Source: an uncultured Bacteroidales bacterium (GTDB lineage Bacteria; Bacteroidota; Bacteroidia; Bacteroidales; Muribaculaceae). From it: a DNA stretch of 64,000 nucleotides. The notes under the pieces were generated by a model. It was not told where the DNA came from and made no database searches. It worked only from the letters and a program-made list of their open reading frames with translations. Made by a program: the position numbers and the translations under genes. This document shows, in pieces, positions 54,823 to 61,748 of the stretch. The stretch is taken from assembly GCA_902768435.1 (NCBI GenBank), contig CACXLJ010000001.1, forward strand, positions 124,001-188,000, given 5' to 3'. Each line of letters opens with the position of its first letter. The stretch's first letter is position 1.

Positions 54823-55485
54823 TTAATTTTCGGTCCTCATGACCAAATCACTGACGATTGTTGCTTCGCGGGCAGTAAAAGATCCTGTCAAAATATGATT
54901 GCTGCCCGATTCCCATGCCACCAAACCACCATCAGATGCCTTCATCACAAATTTAAACTCAACTCTCTCGCCTTGATGAAGCGGGAACACAGCAGTCCAA
55001 TAAGGAAAACCAGCGCAATTCATTGTCAGCGCCCGATTCACATCCCAATAGCCAAGCGAGTTTCCACTACCCACCAATGCCAGCACCTGGTCGGGTTTAA
55101 CGCGAGGAGCATATACCCTAACCCAGGCATAACCCGGTTTTGGAGCACATGGATCAATATCACAAGGCCTTTCTTGATTATCCGACAGCAGGTTGTCAAC
55201 AAGCCGGGATTCATCCACCTCATGCCAAGCATCAACAAAGCGCAGGCGATTAAACCCCTCAAAGAAGAGCATATTGTGCGCTTCACCCTCTTCCCATCTG
55301 ACAGCATCACCACACTTGGCGCAATAACGATAGGCAAAGGGTTCTTTGACAGTAATTGTCACCTCCCACATGTTATCGACATTGCACTTCATGGGCCATT
55401 GTTTGGAATCGTTGCACGACACAAGGTGCAGAATCTCGCCTTGCATGGCTATATAATGTATCGCGAAAGTAACTTTCATATTCAT
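54823..55485 (-). CDS. Stand-alone tandem CBM20-like starch-binding protein
   Basis: 220 residues starting MNMKVTFAIHY, with an alternative ATG two codons in. Two beta-domain halves: about 1-85 (NMWEVTITVKEPFAYRYCAK) and about 108-220 (VRVYAPRVKPDQVLALVGSGNSLGYWDVNRALTMN, FKFVMKASDGGLVAWESGSNHIL). The layout matches the two CBM20 modules that precede the catalytic part of Bacteroidota 4-alpha-glucanotransferase (MalQ, GH77), but the gene stops where GH77 would begin. No signal peptide. It may be a glycogen-binding accessory protein or a shortened MalQ derivative. Confidence 0.7.
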   Translation of the reverse strand: MNMKVTFAIHYIAMQGEILHLVSCNDSKQWPMKCNVDNMWEVTITVKEPFAYRYCAKCGDAVRWEEGEAHNMLFFEGFNRLRFVDAWHEVDESRLVDNLLSDNQERPCDIDPCAPKPGYAWVRVYAPRVKPDQVLALVGSGNSLGYWDVNRALTMNCAGFPYWTAVFPLHQGERVEFKFVMKASDGGLVAWESGSNHILTGSFTAREATIVSDLVMRTEN

Positions 55486-55534
55486 GTGTTTTTAGCGTTC
55501 ATAAAATTAGGCAAAAAATATGATATGAACAAAA

Positions 55535-55563
55535 AAAGAGCCAATTTTCTCAATTGGCTCTTT
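55535..55563 (-). terminator. Intrinsic terminator of nrdJ
   Basis: A perfect 12-bp stem AAAGAGCCAATT/AATTGGCTCTTT followed on the minus strand by a run of T, about 70 bases after the nrdJ stop. Confidence 0.92.
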
Positions 55564-55631
55564 AAAGTATTAATTGTTACTGATAAGTCTATTGGGTTCA
55601 GACAATCTGCACCCAATTAACTATCAACAAT

Positions 55632-58205
55632 TTAACCGCATCGAGAAGTGCCACAATTAGTGCAAATGAGGCAGCCTTCCTGATAAACCAGCGTTTCCTG
55701 GCCGCAATTGGGACATGTTTGTCCACTTGCCTTGGTACCGTTAGGCAGATACTTCTTGAGGGCTCGCTCAACACCCATCTTCCAGGTATTGATCGACTGA
55801 TTGTCAAGTTCAAGGCTACTCACCAGTTTCAGCACCTGAGCGATGGGCATACCATAGCGTAACACGCCCGAAATGAGCTTGGCATAGTTCCAGAATTCGG
55901 GGTTGAATTTCTCTGACAGGCCTTCGATAGTGGTCTTGAAACCTCGCTTGTTGATAAACTGGAAGTCATAGCGCTTCATACCCGTTTCATCAACAGCCTT
56001 GATAATCTTGCCTTTTGTCACCGACTTGGGGCAGAAGATACCCTCGTCGTCGTCGGCAATACCGGTGAAGATTTCGTAAGGACGATTGTCAATCAAGCCA
56101 ATAAAGGCAATCCATTTCTCCTTGTTGTTCTGGAAACGAACCACATCGGCGTCGAGCTCAATGGGACGCTTGAGGATGTGCTCCTCTTCGGCCATGTATC
56201 GACCCTGCTTCTTGCTCTCCTTCTTCTTGTCTTCTTTGGTGAGCGACACGAGTACGCCCGAGCGAGAACCATCACGATAGACGGTGCAGCCCTTGCATCC
56301 CGACTTCCAGGCTTCAACATACAGTTTGTTCACCATCTCTTCGCTGATGTCGTTAGGCAAGTTGATAGTAACACTGATCGAGTGGTCGACCCACTTCTGC
56401 ACAGCGCCCTGCATCTTCACCTTGTTAACCCAGTCAATGTCGTTAGAGGTTGCTTTATAATAAGGTGATTTGGCAACAATCTCGTCGAGTTGCTCCTGGG
56501 TGTAGTCACGACGAACCTCAATGCCATTGGTGTTCATCCAAGTGATGAGTTTAGGATGATAAACAATGTATTCCTCAAACGAATCGCCGGTCTCATCAAC
56601 ATAGTCGACATGCACATCCTTGTCATTGGGATTCACCTTGCGGCGACGCTTGTAGACAGGAAGGAACACGGGTTCAATGCCCGAGGTGGTCTGGGTCATG
56701 AGGCTCGTGGTACCAGTTGGAGCAATGGTGAGGCAAGCAATGTTGCGGCGGCCATATTTCACCATGTCCTTGTAGAGTTTCGGATCGGCCTCTTTGATGC
56801 GGTTGATATAGGGATTATTTGCTTCACGCTTAGCGTCATAGATTTCAAAAGCGCCACGCTCCTTGGCCATGTTGACCGACGAAGCATAGGCAGCCAGTGC
56901 CAGTGCCTTGTGAACGCTCACCGAGAACTCGGTAGCTTCATCGGTACCATAGCGCAGCCCCATAGCAGCAACCATGTCACCCTCGGCGGTAGTGCCCACG
57001 CCAGTGCGACGGCCCTTGAGTGTCTTGGACTGTATTTTGTGCCACAAGTTCAGTTCAGTAGTCTTCACCTCACTAGTTTCGGGGTCACTCTTGATTTTGT
57101 TGATGATTTTCTCAATCTTCTCCATTTCGAGATCGATAATGTCATCCATCATGCGCTGCGCATAGCCCACATGCTGGTGGAACTTCTCGAAATCGAAATA
57201 AGCATCCTTAGTGAAAGGATTCACCACATAAGAATAGAGGTTGATGGCTATCAGGCGGCAGCTATCGTAGGGACACAGCGGAATCTCACCACAAGGATTG
57301 GTCGAAATCGTACGGAAACCGAGGTCGGCATAGCAGTCGGGCACAGCTTCACGGGTAATGGTGTCCCAGAAGAGCACGCCAGGCTCAGCACTCTTCCAAG
57401 CATTGTGAATGATTTTAGCCCAAAGCTTCGAAGCGTCAATCTTCTTGGTGTAGATGGGGTTATCGCTGTCAACAGGATACTGTTGAATGTATTCGCCACC
57501 TTCAGAAGCAGCTTTCATGAACTCATCATCAATGCGCACCGACACATTGGCGCCTGTCACCTTGCCTTCGGTCATCTTGGCATCGATAAACGACTCCGAG
57601 TCGGGATGCTTGATGCTCACCGTGAGCATGAGGGCACCGCGACGGCCATCCTGAGCCACCTCGCGTGTAGAATTGGAGTAGCGCTCCATGAAGGGAACAA
57701 GCCCTGTTGAGGTCAGAGCTGAATTCTTGACAGGCGAGCCTTTAGGCCTGATATGAGAAAGGTCGTGACCTACTCCACCGCGACGCTTCATAAGCTGAAC
57801 TTGCTCCTCATCAATCTTGATGATGCCACCATATGAGTCGGGGTCACCGTCAAGGCCAATGACAAAACAGTTTGACAGAGAGCCGATCTGGAAATTATTG
57901 CCGATACCAGCCATAGGACTACCCTGCGGAACAATGTAACGGAAGTGACTGATGAGGTCAAAAATCAAGTCCTCACTCATGGGGTTAGGATACTTTTTCT
58001 CGATGCGCGCAATTTCGCGAGCAATGCGATGATGCATGTCGTCGGGTGTGAGCTCATACAGGTGACCATAAGAGTCTTTCAAGGCATATTTGCTTGCCCA
58101 GACCCTTGCTGCAAGTTCGTCACCTTCAAAATACTTAACCGACGCATCGTAAGCCTCATTGTAGGTAAAAGTCTTCTGATCTGTTTCAGTTTCAAACAAA
58201 GTCAT
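55632..58205 (-). CDS. nrdJ: Adenosylcobalamin-dependent (class II) ribonucleotide reductase
   Basis: 857 residues. Reduces ribonucleotides to deoxyribonucleotides using a cobalamin-derived thiyl radical. Redox cysteine C113 lies in SNCFVIG. The catalytic loop NPCGE has N303, the thiyl Cys305 and Glu307, and GTTSLMTQTTSGIEPVF is the phosphate-binding loop. The C-terminal zinc ribbon CPNCG...CTNCG is followed by the reducing cysteine pair in TSRCG. Length and the C-terminal region (about 700-857) match the large NrdJ form. It works without oxygen and without NrdB, suiting an anaerobe. Confidence 0.96.
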   Translation of the reverse strand: MTLFETETDQKTFTYNEAYDASVKYFEGDELAARVWASKYALKDSYGHLYELTPDDMHHRIAREIARIEKKYPNPMSEDLIFDLISHFRYIVPQGSPMAGIGNNFQIGSLSNCFVIGLDGDPDSYGGIIKIDEEQVQLMKRRGGVGHDLSHIRPKGSPVKNSALTSTGLVPFMERYSNSTREVAQDGRRGALMLTVSIKHPDSESFIDAKMTEGKVTGANVSVRIDDEFMKAASEGGEYIQQYPVDSDNPIYTKKIDASKLWAKIIHNAWKSAEPGVLFWDTITREAVPDCYADLGFRTISTNPCGEIPLCPYDSCRLIAINLYSYVVNPFTKDAYFDFEKFHQHVGYAQRMMDDIIDLEMEKIEKIINKIKSDPETSEVKTTELNLWHKIQSKTLKGRRTGVGTTAEGDMVAAMGLRYGTDEATEFSVSVHKALALAAYASSVNMAKERGAFEIYDAKREANNPYINRIKEADPKLYKDMVKYGRRNIACLTIAPTGTTSLMTQTTSGIEPVFLPVYKRRRKVNPNDKDVHVDYVDETGDSFEEYIVYHPKLITWMNTNGIEVRRDYTQEQLDEIVAKSPYYKATSNDIDWVNKVKMQGAVQKWVDHSISVTINLPNDISEEMVNKLYVEAWKSGCKGCTVYRDGSRSGVLVSLTKEDKKKESKKQGRYMAEEEHILKRPIELDADVVRFQNNKEKWIAFIGLIDNRPYEIFTGIADDDEGIFCPKSVTKGKIIKAVDETGMKRYDFQFINKRGFKTTIEGLSEKFNPEFWNYAKLISGVLRYGMPIAQVLKLVSSLELDNQSINTWKMGVERALKKYLPNGTKASGQTCPNCGQETLVYQEGCLICTNCGTSRCG

Positions 58206-58248
58206 TTGATATATAATGATTAAGGGTTATGGAAATTGAAAATCTCTG

Positions 58249-58256
58249 CAAAATTA
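58249..58256 (-). promoter_or_regulatory. Promoter -7 element of nrdJ
   Basis: Minus strand TAATTTTG, perfect -7; the -33 position is TTTT, one mismatch. The leader is about 40 bases. Confidence 0.6.
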
Positions 58257-58460
58257 AGAAAAATGTTTTTAGATATAAAAAGATTTCTTGAAAAATTTCA
58301 AAGTTTTCCGAAAATTTTTACAAATAACTGTTTATCAATATTTTAATTTTTTATTAACAGCAAGAAGTTTTCCAAAAGAAAATTTTGTATAACATCAAAG
58401 CACCGAATCATTGCGCAATTTGCAGCATTCTATAATTTATAATGTATCTAAATAAATATT

Positions 58461-58492
58461 TTTGCGCATATTTAATTAAATGTGTAACTTTG
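58461..58492 (+). promoter_or_regulatory. Promoter of the nitroreductase gene
   Basis: TTTG (58461-58464), exactly 20 bases, TAACTTTG (58485-58492). Perfect match, with a leader of about 12 bases. Confidence 0.82.
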
Positions 58493-58511
58493 CAAAAAAA
58501 TTATTTTTACT

Positions 58512-59258
58512 ATGAAATACTTTAACAACCGAACCACCATCAGGAACTATTCATCCAAGATAATTGATAATGAATTGCTTAACGACATGCTCGAGGCGGC
58601 AGCCCATGCACCCACTACTGGCGGCATGCAACTCTACAGTGTCATTGTTACCGAAAACGAAGAAATGAAACAACGACTCATGCCGTGTCATTTCAATCAG
58701 CCTATGGTGGCCCAGGCGCCCGTTGTGCTCACTTTCTGTGCCGATTTCAACCGATTTGTGAAATGGTGTCAGCAGCGCAATGCAGAACCTGGGTTTGACA
58801 ACCTGCAGTCGCTGATGAGTGCTATTCTCGATGTCACCATATTTGCGCAGCAATTCAATACCATAGCCGAGATGCAAGGTCTGGGATGTTGCTACATTGG
58901 CACCACAACCTACAATGCTCAAGAGATTGCCGAGGTGTTGCATCTGCCTCGCCTGGTTGTGCCCATCGTTACCCTCACTGTAGGTTATCCCGACGAGAGC
59001 GTTCGCCCCGTAACAACCGAGCGACTGCCATTGCACGGAATTGTTCATCACGAGACCTATCAAGATTATACTGCTCACGACATTGATGAGATTTATGCCG
59101 AGAAGGAGTCGCTGCCAGTGAACCAGGGATTCGTGAAGGAGAACAACAAACAGACGCTAGCACAGGTATTCACCGATGTGCGCTATCCAAAAGCCGTGAA
59201 CGAGGAGTTTGCAAAACGGCTCTACGACTATATCAAAGCCGCTGGCTATCAAATCTAA
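58512..59258 (+). CDS. Nitroreductase-family flavoprotein (NfsA-like)
   Basis: 248 residues with the FMN-binding nitroreductase fold: RTTIRNYSSKIID at the N-terminus, AHAPTTGGMQLYSVI for FMN contact, and GLGCCYIGTTTYNAQEIAEVLHLP in the middle. The C-terminal extension (about 185-248) is characteristic of the NfsA branch. It would reduce nitro compounds or quinones with NAD(P)H. The physiological substrate is unknown. It stands alone between divergent nrdJ and the convergent GH3 gene. Confidence 0.88.
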   Translation: MKYFNNRTTIRNYSSKIIDNELLNDMLEAAAHAPTTGGMQLYSVIVTENEEMKQRLMPCHFNQPMVAQAPVVLTFCADFNRFVKWCQQRNAEPGFDNLQSLMSAILDVTIFAQQFNTIAEMQGLGCCYIGTTTYNAQEIAEVLHLPRLVVPIVTLTVGYPDESVRPVTTERLPLHGIVHHETYQDYTAHDIDEIYAEKESLPVNQGFVKENNKQTLAQVFTDVRYPKAVNEEFAKRLYDYIKAAGYQI

Positions 59259-59309
59259 TATACTTCAAGAAATCAGAACATCGAGAGAATGCCGATGACA
59301 CATAAAGAA

Positions 59310-59330
59310 GGCTGGCGGTGAGGCCAGCCC
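59310..59330 (-). repeat. Dispersed terminator-like repeat, copy 3 (core only)
   Basis: The same core hairpin GGGCTGGC-GCCAGCC as at 14890 and 17646, without the conserved flank. It lies about 40 bases after the stop of the minus-strand GH3 gene and between two convergent genes, so it could end both transcripts. Confidence 0.75.
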
Positions 59331-59366
59331 TGAAAAAGAGTTTATGTAAAAATAAATTGGAGTTTC

Positions 59367-61598
59367 CTATTTAAGCTTGAAGCGAAGGTTGGCGGCGATA
59401 GCATCGGAGGCTGTGCCAATGCGTGCGATGAAATCGCCAGGTTCTGCCACCCATTGATGCTGTCTGTCGTCAAAATAGCTGAGCGCATCACGGCCGATGG
59501 TGATAGACACGGCCTGCGTTTCGCCAGGACGAAGATAAACCTTTTTGAAGGCTTTGAGCTCCTTGTTGGGACGCTCGAGTGTCGACTTCACATCGGTAAT
59601 GTAGAGTTGCACCGTCTCGGCACCAGCAATTGCTCCTGTGTTAGTTACATTAACAGTGAAGGTAATGCTGTCGGTAGCTGCAAGCTCTTTTTTGTCGGCC
59701 TTGGCATCGGTGAGTGTGAAAGTGCTATAACTCAAGCCATGCCCGAAGGCGAAGAGCGGACGAGTCTTGAACTTGTCAACGCCACGGTAGCCCACATAGA
59801 GGCCTTCCTGGTACTCAATGTCAAAGACATCCTCATCGGGACGCTTCACGCCAGGGAAATTGCCCATACGGTGCGCGCCACAGTCCTCAAGCTTGGCATA
59901 CCAGGTGAATGGAAGCTTACCCGAAGGATTAGCATCACCTACCAGCACCGAAGCCAGTGCCTTGCCTGCTTCACTGCCGATGAACCATCCCTGCACAATA
60001 GCAGGTACCGAGTCTTTCCAAGGCATTGCCACTGCATTACCTGAAATGTTGACGAAAATGAGATTCTTGTTGACCTGAGCGAGCGCTGTAACAAGACGAT
60101 CCTGATCATAAGGCAAACTGTAACTCAGCCGGTCGCCATCCTCAGCGTCCTGATGCATGCTCTTGTTAAGACCGCCAAAGACCACCACATAGTCGGCCTC
60201 ACGCGCCTTGCTCACTGCTTCGTCGATGAGTTGTTGCACAGTGCGCATGTCCACGAGATTCTGACCCGTGGTCACGCCATTGTAGTTGCCCGTTGTGTCG
60301 CCCACATAACCACGAGCGTAATCAACGGTGATATTTTCTTTTGCTAAACGAGATTTCAATCCATCGATAGGCAGGATTTCGTGCTGCACCTTAAGCGACG
60401 AAGAACCACCGCCCACGGTCATCATCTTAATGGCGTTCTCCCCTACCACGAGCACGCGGCGAGCCTTGGCTGTGTTGATGGGAAGCACATTATTCTTGTT
60501 CTGGAGCAAGACGATGCCTTCCTGTGCCACTTTGAGCGCCACATCGTAGTGCTCGTCACTGCACATGAAGCCTTGTGCCCTGTGATTGTTGAGCGTAGTG
60601 CGGAAGAAGAGACGCAGCACACGACGCACTTTATCGTCGAGTTCGCGGGTAGTGTATTTTCCTGCCTGAATAAGTTCTTTGTAAGGTTGAGCCAGGTAAT
60701 AAGAGTCGTAGGCATTGGGGTAACCATGGTCAAGACCATTGGTCCACGAACCGAACTCCATGTCAAGCCCCCCTACGATGGCCTGATGAGTGTCGTGTGC
60801 ACCGCCCCAGTCCGACACAAGTACGCCATCATATCCCCACTCGCCCTTGAGAATTTGATTAACGAGAATGGGGTTATAGCAGTTGTGCACATTCTTATAT
60901 AAGTTATAGGCGCCCATCACGCCCCATGCGCCACCTTGCTGAACAGCAGCCTTAAAGGCAGGCAAATAAATCTCATAGAGGGCACGGTCGGACAAAATGA
61001 TATTGGTGGTGTGACGATTGGTTTCGTGATTGTTGAGCGCAAAATGCTTCACGCAAGCAGCAACGCCTGTTGACTGGAGACCTTGAATATAGGGGGCAAC
61101 CATTACTGATGCGAGATATGGATCCTCGCCCATATACTCGAAGTTGCGCCCGTTAAGAGGAGTGCGATAGATGTTAACGCCTGGGCCCAGGATCATGTCC
61201 TTGCCACGATAGCGTGCCTCCTCGCCCAGCGCACGGCCATAGCGATAAGCAAGGTTGGGATTCCAAGTTGCGGCAAGGCAAGTGAGAGCCGGGAAAGCCA
61301 CACACGAGTCGTTGGTCTGTCCGGCCTGTTCCCATTCATCCCACAGCACATCAGGCCGCACGCCGTGAGGTCCGTCGTCGGTCCAGAAATCGGGCAAACC
61401 GAGTCGTTTCACGCCTGGCGACGAGAACTTGCTTTGCGCATGGATAATGGCGATCTTATCTTCGAGCGATAGGCGCGACATGAGATCGTCGATGCGCGTT
61501 TCGATGGGCTTGGTGTCATCGAGATAAACTGGCTTTTGGGCCGAGAGGCAGAAACACACAAGCGCTTGGAAGATGAACAGAGTGAATAACTTTTTCAT
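59367..61598 (-). CDS. Glycoside hydrolase family 3 beta-glucosidase-like enzyme
   Basis: 743 residues. Signal peptide 1-20 (ending CLSA), so periplasmic or exported. GH3 barrel with WTDDGPHGVR, KHFALNNHETNR (K184-H185) and the nucleophile D263 in VLVSDWGG. Second alpha/beta domain about 370-580 with GGLNKSMHQDAEDGDR, where the acid/base glutamate or its equivalent would lie. The C-terminal fibronectin-III-like domain is about 640-740. It releases terminal sugars from beta-linked oligosaccharides; beta-glucosidase or beta-xylosidase activity cannot be separated by eye. Downstream of the modular secreted protein, on the same strand. Confidence 0.92.
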   Translation of the reverse strand: MKKLFTLFIFQALVCFCLSAQKPVYLDDTKPIETRIDDLMSRLSLEDKIAIIHAQSKFSSPGVKRLGLPDFWTDDGPHGVRPDVLWDEWEQAGQTNDSCVAFPALTCLAATWNPNLAYRYGRALGEEARYRGKDMILGPGVNIYRTPLNGRNFEYMGEDPYLASVMVAPYIQGLQSTGVAACVKHFALNNHETNRHTTNIILSDRALYEIYLPAFKAAVQQGGAWGVMGAYNLYKNVHNCYNPILVNQILKGEWGYDGVLVSDWGGAHDTHQAIVGGLDMEFGSWTNGLDHGYPNAYDSYYLAQPYKELIQAGKYTTRELDDKVRRVLRLFFRTTLNNHRAQGFMCSDEHYDVALKVAQEGIVLLQNKNNVLPINTAKARRVLVVGENAIKMMTVGGGSSSLKVQHEILPIDGLKSRLAKENITVDYARGYVGDTTGNYNGVTTGQNLVDMRTVQQLIDEAVSKAREADYVVVFGGLNKSMHQDAEDGDRLSYSLPYDQDRLVTALAQVNKNLIFVNISGNAVAMPWKDSVPAIVQGWFIGSEAGKALASVLVGDANPSGKLPFTWYAKLEDCGAHRMGNFPGVKRPDEDVFDIEYQEGLYVGYRGVDKFKTRPLFAFGHGLSYSTFTLTDAKADKKELAATDSITFTVNVTNTGAIAGAETVQLYITDVKSTLERPNKELKAFKKVYLRPGETQAVSITIGRDALSYFDDRQHQWVAEPGDFIARIGTASDAIAANLRFKLK

Positions 61599-61657
61599 AT
61601 CACTGATATTAATGGGGAAAATGGGAATAATGCAATCAATTAGTTATAGTAAAAGAA

Positions 61658-61698
61658 AGAATGGTGCCTGCATCAACAGGCGGTGCAAGCACCATTCT
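61658..61698 (-). terminator. Hairpin terminator after the modular secreted protein
   Basis: A 10-bp stem AGAATGGTGC/GCACCATTCT with an inner GCCTG/CAGGC that could form an alternative hairpin, followed on the minus strand by TTTCTTTTACT. It separates this gene from the GH3 gene. Confidence 0.75.
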
Positions 61699-61748
61699 GA
61701 AAAGATTTAACAAGCAGTATCAGCCCAAGAGCTGAAATGCTGTAGTCA

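Larger units (their letters stand above)
58206..58511. other. AT-rich divergent promoter region of nrdJ and the nitroreductase
   Basis: Besides the two promoter calls nothing is recognised. The stretch 58257-58460 is very AT-rich. No cobalamin riboswitch, and no palindrome that would suggest an NrdR box, is evident by eye. Confidence 0.5.
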
